From positions 1 through 64,000 of the IMG/VR virus record IMGVR_UViG_3300047319_000106: 64,000 nucleotides of DNA, one strand, 5' to 3'. Position 1 is the first letter of the stretch, and each line of letters opens with the position of its first letter. The translations under genes were made by a program, and so were the position numbers. The DNA is from a virus. The notes under the pieces are model-generated. The model saw only the letters and a program-made list of their open reading frames with translations, did not search any database and was not told the DNA's origin. This document shows positions 55,519 through 62,730 of this stretch, in pieces.

Positions 55519-56181
55519 ATGAGCATAGGTGACCGAATCCGTCAATTAAGGGAAAAGGCCGGACTTTCCCAGTCAGATCTCGCAATGAAAGCGGGCGTAT
55601 CGCAAGGTACGATCAGCCAACTCGAGAAAAACCCCAATCAGAAGACGAAACACCTAGTCGCCATCGCGCGCGTCCTAGATTGTTCCGTCGATTGGCTCGA
55701 GAAAGGAACCGGCCCGATCGAGCGCCCCAAGAAGGTAGCAATCGTCCCGGACGAATCGGACGAGTTCATTGCAATAAGAAAAGTCGTGTTCAGAATCAGC
55801 GCTGGTGTAGCAGGCTTCGCCGTCGATTTCCTCGACGATGGTGACGGAGCGCCCCTTTTCTTCCAGAAGGCGTGGTTCGACGCTCGCGGTTACAGCCCGG
55901 ACGAGCTGTACGCGATCAAGGTCCGTGGCGCCAGCATGGAACCCTCTCTGACTGACAGCGACACGGTTGTCGTGAACACCGCTGACAAAGAGCCGACCGA
56001 CGGCGACGTCTTCGCCGTCAACTACGATGGCGAGCTCGTAATAAAGCGGCTAGTGCGCGACGCCGGTGACTGGTGGCTGTCTTCCGACAACCTGGACGCT
56101 CGGCGGTATCCGCGAAAGCGGTGCGACGACAACACGTTCGTTCTAGGCCGGATCGTCCACAAGCAGAGCGAACGCATTTGA
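55519..56181 (+). CDS. cI: CI-like repressor with S24 autoprotease domain
   Basis: 220 aa from ATG 55519 (ATG 55507 possible). HTH at residues 4-60 (IGDRIRQLREKAGLSQSDLA, GVSQGTISQLEKNP). C-terminal LexA/CI protease domain: Ser in VRGASMEPSLTDSD and Lys in DGELVIKRLVRDA, with a candidate cleavage site in ISAGVAGFAV. So RecA-stimulated self-cleavage and SOS induction are expected. No Shine-Dalgarno is visible and the predicted start of transcription is only about 4 nt upstream. Confidence 0.88.
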   Translation: MSIGDRIRQLREKAGLSQSDLAMKAGVSQGTISQLEKNPNQKTKHLVAIARVLDCSVDWLEKGTGPIERPKKVAIVPDESDEFIAIRKVVFRISAGVAGFAVDFLDDGDGAPLFFQKAWFDARGYSPDELYAIKVRGASMEPSLTDSDTVVVNTADKEPTDGDVFAVNYDGELVIKRLVRDAGDWWLSSDNLDARRYPRKRCDDNTFVLGRIVHKQSERI

Positions 56182-56276
56182 TTGGCACGGCAGCAGCGCG
56201 GCGGGGCCAATCCACATAACAACCAAATCTAAGATCGCGCGGACGCGAAAGCGCGACCAGCACACCTCCCTTCCAA

Positions 56277-56298
56277 GCCCGCCCTGCGCGGGCTTTTT
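56277..56298 (+). terminator. cI terminator
   Basis: GCCCGC (56277-56282), 5-nt loop, GCGGGC (56288-56293) and TTTTT. Ends the cI message. From here to 56477 I see no gene. Confidence 0.88.
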
Positions 56299-56477
56299 GT
56301 CGCTTTCGTACGACGGTAGGCAAAAGTTAGACGTTTGTTTGTATCCATCCGTAAATTCTTCGCTTCGAAAGAAGCCCTGCCGGTGGCATTTTTCTGGCGC
56401 CCCTCTGTTTCGCTGGATTCGCTAAACGCGGCGAATTGTTGCGCTCAGCACAAAGTTCAGCAGCCGCTAAAATCAAT

Positions 56478-56519
56478 TATTAGTTTGCTATTGACGCGTT
56501 CCTATTAGCCGTCTAATAT
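56478..56519 (+). promoter_or_regulatory. Rightward early promoter with two operators
   Basis: TTGACG (56491-56496), 17 bp, TAATAT (56514-56519). TATTAGCCGTCTAATA (56503-56518) overlaps the -10, and a degenerate copy TATTAGTTTGCTATTG (56478-56493) overlaps the -35; spacing is 25 bp. Both match the cro/cI operator. Confidence 0.78.
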
Positions 56520-56562
56520 TCGTTCATGCGCCGAACGAACAGCGCAACGCCACAAGTGGCGA

Positions 56563-56617
56563 CGCTCTTTAACACGACTGGAAACGATAGAACACGCCGA
56601 TGGCTCTTCGGAGCGGC
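56563..56617 (+). promoter_or_regulatory. nut-like antitermination site (boxA and hairpin)
   Basis: CGCTCTTTAACA (56563-56574) equals the bacterial rRNA boxA in 11 of 12 bases, about 37 nt after the predicted transcription start. A GCTC-TTCG-GAGC hairpin (56603-56614) follows and could act like boxB. Confidence 0.6.
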
Positions 56618-56663
56618 TAGGCGCAGGACGTAACCCTCGACTCCTGATGAAAGACCCGAGGCT

Positions 56664-56713
56664 ATTCACGCGGCGCCTGGCTGACAGATTCAGCTATAGA
56701 ACGCCGCGTGAAT
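56664..56713 (+). ncRNA. Long stem-loop in the early leader RNA
   Basis: Perfect 12-bp arms ATTCACGCGGCG (56664-56675) and CGCCGCGTGAAT (56702-56713); the 26-nt loop has an inner stem GCTGA/TCAGC. It lies between the boxA-like site and the first gene (56773) in a 246-nt leader without genes. Function unknown. Confidence 0.6.
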
Positions 56714-56772
56714 TGAACTGTTTTACCAGTGTGCGTTCATCGAGCGTGCACCGATAAAACACGGAGGACGAC

Positions 56773-56913
56773 ATGTCCACATTGGCGAAGGATCTGATCG
56801 AACTGGTGAGGCTCTCGCAAGGCGGCGCCGGCGCGCTCACGCAGCATCTGTTGCGCGAGATCGCGATCAACATCATCGCACCAGGCGTGCGAGACCAACG
56901 GGAAGGAGGTTGA
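56773..56913 (+). CDS. First small protein of the rightward operon
   Basis: 46 aa, ATG 56773 with GGAGGA 7 nt upstream. MSTLAKDLIELVRLSQGGAG, ALTQHLLREIAINIIAPGVR. Helical, with one amphipathic stretch. Position is that of lambda N or kil-like genes, but no Arg-rich motif is seen. Function unknown. Confidence 0.55.
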   Translation: MSTLAKDLIELVRLSQGGAGALTQHLLREIAINIIAPGVRDQREGG

Positions 56914-56914
56914 G

Positions 56915-57256
56915 ATGGGAGCAGTAACCCCTTTCCTTGCGACGCGAGCCGGCGAGTTCGTGATCGACAAGGAGCTTGCAGCACTTGACCGCGACGAGAC
57001 CGCAAGCCTGAACCGCGGCGAGTACGTGAACAAGCGGTCCGATGAGATCTACCAGAAGCGGATCTCGAACCTGAGCGACGAGGATTTCATCATCGCGCTC
57101 GAGCGAATCACGACGCTTCGAACTGAAGTCGCGCTGCTGAAATACAAGGTCTTCTCAGACGAAACGAAACTCGGCTCCGAGCTGCGCGGAATGATCAAAG
57201 CCGCCCTTCTCGGCGACAGCATCGACATCGCGATCACCGAGTCGAACGCACTCTGA
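56915..57256 (+). CDS. Early protein, coiled-coil type
   Basis: 113 aa, ATG 56915 with AAGGAGG upstream. Helical, charged (DKELAALDRDETASLNRGEY, SNLSDEDFIIALERITTLRT). No family recognised. The 123 bases after it have a TTGACT box (57282) and an odd palindrome TTAGTACTACTAA (57329-57341), possibly a secondary promoter/operator. Confidence 0.52.
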   Translation: MGAVTPFLATRAGEFVIDKELAALDRDETASLNRGEYVNKRSDEIYQKRISNLSDEDFIIALERITTLRTEVALLKYKVFSDETKLGSELRGMIKAALLGDSIDIAITESNAL

Positions 57257-57379
57257 ATTTGCAGTAGCGAGCGACAGTGCATTGACTGATGAGCATTCAA
57301 AGAGTGCTTATTTTTCAGTGTATTGCGATTAGTACTACTAAAACCTAACGCCCTGCTCAGTCTGGGGCTGGAGAACAAG

Positions 57380-58513
57380 ATGGAAGCGAATCAACTGACA
57401 GTGATTCAGCGCGCGGCTGTCGCGCTGGGCGCAGCCGAGCACGAACGGAACATGATCGCGCTGTCGACGAAATACGCCGATCTGGTCGAGATCAAAAACG
57501 CGCCGGCACGCGATCAGGTTCATTCGGCCTATATGGAACTGAAGAACACGCGCGTCGCGATTCAGAAGGCAGCGAAGGACGCTCGCGAGGATGCGAACCA
57601 GTTCTCGAAGGCAGTGATTGCCGAGGCAGAGCGACTGACGTCCATCACTACGGCCGAGGAAGTTCGTTTGCAGGCTCTGAGAGACGAATGGGACGAAGCG
57701 CGCGAGGCTGAGAAGCGCGAGAAGGCAGAAGCAGAGGCCAATCGCGTCGCGGAGATCAAGGCGAAGATCGAAGCCTTCATGCTGAATGCGGTCACGGTGG
57801 CGTCGAAGTCGGCCGCAGAAATCGCCGCGCACGCCGACAGCCTCGACAAGATGGAGATCTCCATCGACGAGTTCGCTGAGTTCACCGGCGAGGCGCAGGC
57901 TAAGCAATACCAGACGGTCAAGTGGCTGCGTGAGCGGCACGCCGACGCGGTCGCGAAGGAGGCTGAAGCCAAGCGTCTTGAAGACGAACGCGCTGAACTC
58001 GCCCGACTGCGCGCCGAGCAGGAAGAGCGCGAGCGCAAGGCTGCAATCGCCCGCGCCGAAGAGGAGCGCCGAGCACGCGAGATCCGCGAGCAGGAGGAAG
58101 CCGATCGACGCGAAGCGCAGCGCCGTGCTGACGAAGCGCTCCGCGCAGAACGCGAAGCGGCAGAAGCGAAGCTCCGCGCCGAGCGCGAGGCACACGAAGC
58201 CGAGATGCAGGCGCAGCGCGACGAGATTGCGCGGCAGCAGGCAGAGATCGCAGCAGAGCGGCGCAAGCAGGAAGAGGAATCCGCGGCTAAGCGTCGGGCC
58301 GAAGAGGCAGCAGCGCGCGCAGAAGCCGATCGAATCCGTGCCGAGCAAGACGCCAAGATCGCCGAGCAGAATCGCCGAGAGCTCGAACAGTTCATCGAGA
58401 ACGGCCCGAGCGCAGACGACATCGTCGACGTGCTCGCCGCGCATTACGACGTCGAGCGAAAGCATGTCTTCCGCTGGCTACTGAATCTCACCACTGAAAG
58501 CATCCCCGCGTAA
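57380..58513 (+). CDS. Long coiled-coil recombination-operon protein
   Basis: 377 aa, ATG 57380 with GGAGAA upstream. Residues 1-110 resemble DUF1351-type phage proteins (DLVEIKNAPARDQVHSAYME); residues 110-345 are almost pure Glu/Arg/Ala coiled coil (EEERRAREIREQEEADRREA), and a small C-terminal domain follows (DDIVDVLAAHYDVERKHVFR). Proteins of this class are common just before RecT in phages and may scaffold recombination or bind DNA ends. Repetitive charged sequence, so weak database matches to many coiled coils are expected. Confidence 0.6.
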   Translation: MEANQLTVIQRAAVALGAAEHERNMIALSTKYADLVEIKNAPARDQVHSAYMELKNTRVAIQKAAKDAREDANQFSKAVIAEAERLTSITTAEEVRLQALRDEWDEAREAEKREKAEAEANRVAEIKAKIEAFMLNAVTVASKSAAEIAAHADSLDKMEISIDEFAEFTGEAQAKQYQTVKWLRERHADAVAKEAEAKRLEDERAELARLRAEQEERERKAAIARAEEERRAREIREQEEADRREAQRRADEALRAEREAAEAKLRAEREAHEAEMQAQRDEIARQQAEIAAERRKQEEESAAKRRAEEAAARAEADRIRAEQDAKIAEQNRRELEQFIENGPSADDIVDVLAAHYDVERKHVFRWLLNLTTESIPA

Positions 58514-58552
58514 ATCTACGACGCCCGACAGAGTCTCGGGCAAGGAGAAATC

Positions 58553-59362
58553 ATGTCTGACCTGATCCCGGCACAGTCCTTTGACCTGTCGCCCAAGTCG
58601 CTCGATGAAGCGCTGAAGTTCGCCGATTACCTCGCCGACTCCAGCATCGTGCCGAAGGACTTCATCGGCAAGCCCGGAAACATCCTCGTCGCCATCCAGT
58701 GGGGTATGGAGCTCGGCCTGAAGCCGATGCAGGCGATGCAGAACATCGCCGTCATCAACGGCCGCCCGTCGCTCTGGGGCGATGCCGTGCTCGCGCTGGT
58801 CCGTGCGTCGCCGCTCTGTGAATACGTCTACGAGACGTTCGAGAACGGCACCGCGACCTGCCGCGTGAAACGACGCGGCGAGGAAGAGCAGCTCCGGACG
58901 TTCGGCGAGGCTGATGCCAAGCAAGCCGGTCTGATCGGTAAGCAAGGGCCATGGGCGCAATACCCGAACCGCATGAAGCAGATGCGCGCGCGTGCGTTTG
59001 CGCTGCGCGACGTCTTTCCTGACGTGTTGAAGGGCATGCCGATCGCCGAGGAAGTCGGCGACTACATGGAAGAGAAGGACATCACGCCGCGCGGAAAGCC
59101 GTCACCTACGCAGATCGCTCAGAACGCCGCGCAGTCGTCGCGCCCGGAACGCACCGAACACCACGAGAAGATCATCAAGCAGCTCGAGGCGGTCGCGAAA
59201 CAGTTTGGCTTCGAACCGTTTAAGGAAGAGTGGTCGAAGCTGCCGCGCGAAGATCGCGCCGCGATCGGCCTCGAAGAGCGCAACCGCATTGGCAACCTCG
59301 CGAATGCGACGCCGGTCGAGCCGATGCAAACGCAGCGCGAACCGGGAGTGGACGATGAGTGA
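58553..59362 (+). CDS. recT: RecT-like single-strand annealing protein
   Basis: 269 aa, ATG 58553 with AAGGAG upstream. SIVPKDFIGKPGNILVAIQW, GMELGLKPMQAMQNIAVING, RPSLWGDAVLALVRASPLCE and RMKQMRARAFALRDVFPDVL are classic for this RecT group. Anneals complementary strands after exonuclease resection. Stop overlaps the exonuclease start. C-terminal 70 residues are a linker and acidic tail, as expected for partner binding. Confidence 0.87.
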   Translation: MSDLIPAQSFDLSPKSLDEALKFADYLADSSIVPKDFIGKPGNILVAIQWGMELGLKPMQAMQNIAVINGRPSLWGDAVLALVRASPLCEYVYETFENGTATCRVKRRGEEEQLRTFGEADAKQAGLIGKQGPWAQYPNRMKQMRARAFALRDVFPDVLKGMPIAEEVGDYMEEKDITPRGKPSPTQIAQNAAQSSRPERTEHHEKIIKQLEAVAKQFGFEPFKEEWSKLPREDRAAIGLEERNRIGNLANATPVEPMQTQREPGVDDE

Positions 59363-59984
59363 GCAAATAGAACAGCGGACCGAGCAATGGTTCGCGCAAC
59401 GCGCGGGGAAGGCTACGGCCTCTCGCTTCATCGACGTGGTCAGCCTGACAAAGGCTGGCAAGCCAACGGCAGGCCGCGAGCGCTACATGCGCGAGATCGT
59501 GTTCGAACGACTGAGCGGAACGCCGAAGCACTCGGTCGGCGCGCTGTCGCTGAAGTGGGGAACGGACGTCGAGCAGTTCGCTCGCGAGGCATACGAAGTT
59601 GAGTCGGGCGACGTCGTGAGCGAAACCGGCTTCGTGACGCATCCAGACTATCCGTTCATCGGCGGATCGTGCGATGGACTGATCGGCGACGACGGGATCA
59701 TCGAAATCAAGTGTCCGCACGACGAGCAGGTTCACATCGAAACGTGGCTGAACGGCATGTCGCCGGATCACCGTCCGCAAGTGCAAGGAAACCTCCTCGT
59801 GACGGGCCGCAAGTATGCGGTCTTCATCAGCTACGACCCGCGGCAGAACGAACGCTTCCGCCTCTACCACCAGCGCATCGAACGCGATGACGCATATATC
59901 GATGGCGTGCTGCTGCCCGGCCTCCTGCAATTCAATGCCGAGGTCGAGCAGATGATCGCCGAACTGAACCGCCGAGCAGCTTGA
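59355..59984 (+). CDS. YqaJ/lambda-exonuclease-like alkaline exonuclease
   Basis: 209 aa, ATG 59355 overlapping recT. EQWFAQRAGKATASRFIDVV, KWGTDVEQFAREAYEVESG, PFIGGSCDGLIGDDGIIEIK, CPH and QVQGNLLVTGRKYAVFISYD show the catalytic D-G-L ... E-I-K motif. Digests 5' strands to give the RecT substrate. Together a Red-like recombination pair. Confidence 0.9.
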   Translation: MSEQIEQRTEQWFAQRAGKATASRFIDVVSLTKAGKPTAGRERYMREIVFERLSGTPKHSVGALSLKWGTDVEQFAREAYEVESGDVVSETGFVTHPDYPFIGGSCDGLIGDDGIIEIKCPHDEQVHIETWLNGMSPDHRPQVQGNLLVTGRKYAVFISYDPRQNERFRLYHQRIERDDAYIDGVLLPGLLQFNAEVEQMIAELNRRAA

Positions 59985-59991
59985 GGTCGAC

Positions 59992-60201
59992 ATGAGCGAG
60001 ATCGCCAACAAACGCGCGCTTCTGGAAAGCGCGAACGCACTGGTCAAGACGAATCAACCGACGATTGAGCACCTGAGCGCAGTTGCGGACGCTCTCGCTC
60101 GTGTCGCCAGCGACCTTATCGGCGCGGATTGCACGGCACTCCTGCGCGTGCGCCGTGGCGCCGTCGAGGCAGCAATCGAACGACTCGGGAGCGCATCGTG
60201 A
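59992..60201 (+). CDS. Small early protein
   Basis: 69 aa, ATG 59992 with GAGG upstream (MSEIANKRALLESANALVKT, NQPTIEHLSAVADALARVAS). Helical, C-terminal RVRRGAVEAAIERLGSAS. GTG start of the following gene overlaps its stop by 4 bases. No family recognised. Confidence 0.55.
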   Translation: MSEIANKRALLESANALVKTNQPTIEHLSAVADALARVASDLIGADCTALLRVRRGAVEAAIERLGSAS

Positions 60202-60314
60202 GCGCCGTGGAAATCAGAAAGGCAGCCGCGCTTCAGAGCGCCGTGCTCGTCGTCTCCGTCGTCGGCTTCACGACGAGCGTCATCGTCTTCCTCTCTCCGG
60301 GGATTCTGCAATGA
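60198..60314 (+). CDS. 38-aa membrane peptide
   Basis: GTG 60198, TGA 60312-60314. VEIRKAAALQSAVLVVSVVG, FTTSVIVFLSPGILQ. One membrane span; coupled by overlaps on both sides. Function unknown, a Kil-like or regulatory peptide is possible. Confidence 0.48.
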   Translation: MSAVEIRKAAALQSAVLVVSVVGFTTSVIVFLSPGILQ

Positions 60315-60511
60315 AAACGCCCGCACGAAACATGGATCTGCGCCACGTCGACACGTCCGCTCTGCTCTCGCCGTCCGAACGCCTCGCCGCGCGCAACGCC
60401 GGACGTCTGCAGAAGCTTCCGCGCCAGCCGATCAAGGTCGCAATCGGAAAGCTCTGGGTTCCCCCGAGCGTCGCCCGCCAGTTCGCCTACTTAAACGTCG
60501 GCGCCAAGTAA
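60311..60511 (+). CDS. Small basic protein
   Basis: 66 aa, ATG 60311 in an ATGA overlap. MKTPARNMDLRHVDTSALLS, PSERLAARNAGRLQKLPRQP. Basic, Pro-containing, ends VPPSVARQFAYLNVGAK. Function unknown. Confidence 0.52.
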   Translation: MKTPARNMDLRHVDTSALLSPSERLAARNAGRLQKLPRQPIKVAIGKLWVPPSVARQFAYLNVGAK

Positions 60512-60530
60512 CTCCCGAAGGCTCTCACCT

Positions 60531-60683
60531 ATGACCGGCTATCTCGCCATCGCAGCGATGTGGATCTTCTTCGCCACCCTAGTCTGCTTGTTCATACACG
60601 GCGCGAAGAAAACGAAGCGCTCCATGAAGGCGATCGACGAGGCTCGCCGGGGCATTAAGTGGCCCGCGCCGCATAACGAATAA
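60531..60683 (+). CDS. 50-aa membrane protein
   Basis: ATG 60531. MTGYLAIAAMWIFFATLVCL then FIHGAKKTKRSMKAIDEARR: one N-terminal span and a basic cytoplasmic tail. Found among early small genes. Function unknown. Confidence 0.48.
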   Translation: MTGYLAIAAMWIFFATLVCLFIHGAKKTKRSMKAIDEARRGIKWPAPHNE

Positions 60684-60694
60684 ACGAGGAACAC

Positions 60695-61057
60695 ATGAAA
60701 TTCATGAAAAACACGATCCGCGCGGCGCTCGTCGCGCTTGCCGCGTCCGCAGCAGTTCAGGCAGCTCACGCGGACATCATCATGTACGCGAACAACGAGG
60801 CCGGCGGCCTCATTCAACTCTCGGATATGCCGTGCAGCAAGATCACCGGCTATCCCTCGCTGTCGAGCATGAGCGGATACGCCGCTTCGATCATCGATTC
60901 TGCTGGTGTTGCGCGCTTCATCGGCTGCTACCACTACGCCGAGCCGAACTTCTACGTCACCTGGAGCAATGGCAGTCAGCGCTTCTACCGCGCTGAAGGA
61001 ATGACGCTCACGGCCGCCGGCAAGCGACTGCTGAGCCAGTTGAACTCTGGAAGCTGA
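60695..61057 (+). CDS. Secreted protein in the early operon
   Basis: 120 aa, ATG 60695 with GAGGA upstream. Signal peptide MKFMKNTIRAALVALAASAA with cleavage likely after AHA. Mature part has two Cys (LSDMPCSKITGYP and FIGCYHYAEP), possibly paired, and a beta-rich end (FYVTWSNGSQRFYRAEGMTL). No enzyme motif. A periplasmic protein made early suggests an effect on the host envelope or exclusion of other phages. Confidence 0.62.
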   Translation: MKFMKNTIRAALVALAASAAVQAAHADIIMYANNEAGGLIQLSDMPCSKITGYPSLSSMSGYAASIIDSAGVARFIGCYHYAEPNFYVTWSNGSQRFYRAEGMTLTAAGKRLLSQLNSGS

Positions 61058-61064
61058 GGGAGCC

Positions 61065-61532
61065 ATGCAGCGCGAATTAGAGGTTCTCCGTCATGCGATC
61101 GGCTCCGACATCTACGGTCGAACACGCAGCGACCGGAACTACTTCATCACCGGACCAGGCTCGACCGATTACACGACGTGCGTCGCACTGGTCCAGCGCG
61201 GCCTGATGAACCGCACACCGGGCAATGCGATCACCGGCGGCGGCGATGTCTTCCGCGTGACCGACACGGGCCGACTCTTCGTACGCGAGAACAGCGAGGT
61301 CGATCCGAATCGCGACTGGCTGGTGCTCGCACCGTGGAATGAGCCTTGGCAATACGACATGTGGTTCACGATTCGAGCGACCACACGAGGCAAGGCGCGG
61401 TATCAGGCGTTTCTATACCTCAGAGAGGTCAACGACATGCCGAAGAGCGATCTGATCCGCATCCGCGTGAAAGCGGTGCCGCGCCCAAAAGCAACCGCCG
61501 ACGACGCGGCGGACGACGACATGCCGTTTTGA
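61065..61532 (+). CDS. Early protein with SSB-like C-terminal tip
   Basis: 155 aa, ATG 61065. Winged-helix-like N-terminal part (CVALVQRGLMNRTPGNAITG, GGDVFRVTDTGRLFVRENSE), then a basic stretch (IRIRVKAVPRPKATAD) and an acidic end DDAADDDMPF that matches the tip of bacterial SSB (DDDIPF type). The tip could recruit host repair proteins that normally dock on SSB. Function otherwise unknown. Confidence 0.6.
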   Translation: MQRELEVLRHAIGSDIYGRTRSDRNYFITGPGSTDYTTCVALVQRGLMNRTPGNAITGGGDVFRVTDTGRLFVRENSEVDPNRDWLVLAPWNEPWQYDMWFTIRATTRGKARYQAFLYLREVNDMPKSDLIRIRVKAVPRPKATADDAADDDMPF

Positions 61533-61573
61533 CACCCCTGGCCCTGCGCCGGATAACGATTAAAGAGGACAGC

Positions 61574-62518
61574 ATGACTAAATCTCTCGTGCTTCGCACC
61601 TGCCGTGCAGACATGACTTCGCAGAACGGATTCGTATGGCCCAACGTCGGCGGGATTGCGGAAGCGCCTGATTGGGAGGCAACGCCCGAATGCGGGAATG
61701 GCCTGCACGGATGGCTCTATGGACAAGGCGACCATTCATGCAGCAGCTATCTCGACAGCACAGCGAAATGGCTCGTCGTCGAGGTCGATTCAGACCGCAT
61801 CGCGATGCTCGGTGGTAAGTGCAAGTTTCCGATGGCAAAGGTTCTTTTCGTCGGAGGCAAGAAGGACGCCACCGATTACCTGCGCGAACATGAGCCGCGC
61901 TCTCGTGAGGTTGCGGTGATCGGCGCTCAACTCGTCGTCGGCGATGACGAAGCAGTGACTGTCGGCGCCCTCGGCACGGCAACGGCTGGCGACAGCGGCA
62001 CGGCAACGGCTGGCGACAGCGGCACGGCAACGGCTGGCGACAGCGGCACGGCAACGGCTGGCGACAGCGGCACGGCAACGGCTGGCTACAGAGGCACGGC
62101 AACGGCTGGCAACAGCGGCACGGCAACGGCTGGCTACAGAGGCACGGCAACGGCTGGCGCCCTCGGCACGGCAACGGCTGGCGACAGCGGCACGGCAACG
62201 GCTGGCGACAGCGGCACGGCAACGGCTGGCGACAGCGGCACGGCAACGGCTGGCGACAGCGGCACGGCAACGGCTGGCTACAGAGGCACGGCAACGGCTG
62301 GCGACAGCGGCACGGCAACGGCTGGCTACAGAGGCACGGCAACGGCTGGCGCCCTCGGCACGGCAACGGCTGGCGACAGAGGCGAAATCAGAATTCGTTA
62401 TTGGGATTCGAAGGCCGAACGCTATCGCACAGTCATTGGCTACATCGGCGAAGACGGTCTGCTCCCCGGCGTCAAATACCGTCTCGACGACAACCATAAG
62501 TTCGTCAAGGCCGAATGA
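61574..62518 (+). CDS. Octapeptide-repeat protein (DUF7666-like N-terminus)
   Basis: 314 aa, ATG 61574 with GAGGACA upstream. Residues 1-128 form a globular domain (LVLRTCRADMTSQNGFVWPN, ECGNGLHGWLYGQGDHSCSS, DYLREHEPRSREVAVI). Residues 134-269 are 17 tandem octapeptides GTATAGxx with xx = DS, YR, NS, AL or DR. A 45-residue C-terminal domain (IRIRYWDSKAERYRTVIGYI) follows. The repeat likely makes a beta-solenoid rod. Function unknown. The reverse strand also has an open frame, which is a by-product. Confidence 0.68.
   Translation: MTKSLVLRTCRADMTSQNGFVWPNVGGIAEAPDWEATPECGNGLHGWLYGQGDHSCSSYLDSTAKWLVVEVDSDRIAMLGGKCKFPMAKVLFVGGKKDATDYLREHEPRSREVAVIGAQLVVGDDEAVTVGALGTATAGDSGTATAGDSGTATAGDSGTATAGDSGTATAGYRGTATAGNSGTATAGYRGTATAGALGTATAGDSGTATAGDSGTATAGDSGTATAGDSGTATAGYRGTATAGDSGTATAGYRGTATAGALGTATAGDRGEIRIRYWDSKAERYRTVIGYIGEDGLLPGVKYRLDDNHKFVKAE
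61973..62380 (+). repeat. 24-bp tandem repeat, 17 copies
   Basis: Unit GGCACGGCAACGGCTGGC plus six variable bases. Order of unit types: DS DS DS DS YR NS YR AL, then the same eight with a single base change (N to D), then DR. So two copies of a 192-bp block. No spacers, so not a CRISPR array. Confidence 0.95.
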
Positions 62519-62730
62519 TCCGCCACCTTCACGCTTTCCGCGCCCTGCTCGAATCCCTCGAAGCGCTCGGGCTCGCTCGGAAGCCGACGACACAACAGAC
62601 GCACGCGCTCTGTCAGAGATTCGTGGAGATGGTCGCGGAGCTGATGGGGCAGCGCGTGACGATCTGGATTGGCGAAACACCTATTGCGAGAACACCAAAT
62701 GAAATTCGGAAGCGTGTGCAGCGGTATTGA
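62515..62730 (+). CDS. Small helical protein
   Basis: 71 aa, ATG 62515 in an ATGA overlap with the repeat gene. MIRHLHAFRALLESLEALGL, LCQRFVEMVAELMGQRVTIW. Overlaps the methyltransferase start by 32 bases. No family recognised; could assist the methyltransferase. Confidence 0.52.
   Translation: MIRHLHAFRALLESLEALGLARKPTTQQTHALCQRFVEMVAELMGQRVTIWIGETPIARTPNEIRKRVQRY

Noticed and set aside
61578-62366. Reverse-strand frame with CRCRQPLPC repeats
   Set aside because: It is the complement of the 24-bp repeat coding for GTATAG units; a repeat without stops is open in several frames. No ribosome site or flanking domain supports it.
61973-62380. CRISPR-like direct repeats
   Set aside because: Units are directly adjacent in a protein-coding frame with no unique spacers and no cas genes nearby.
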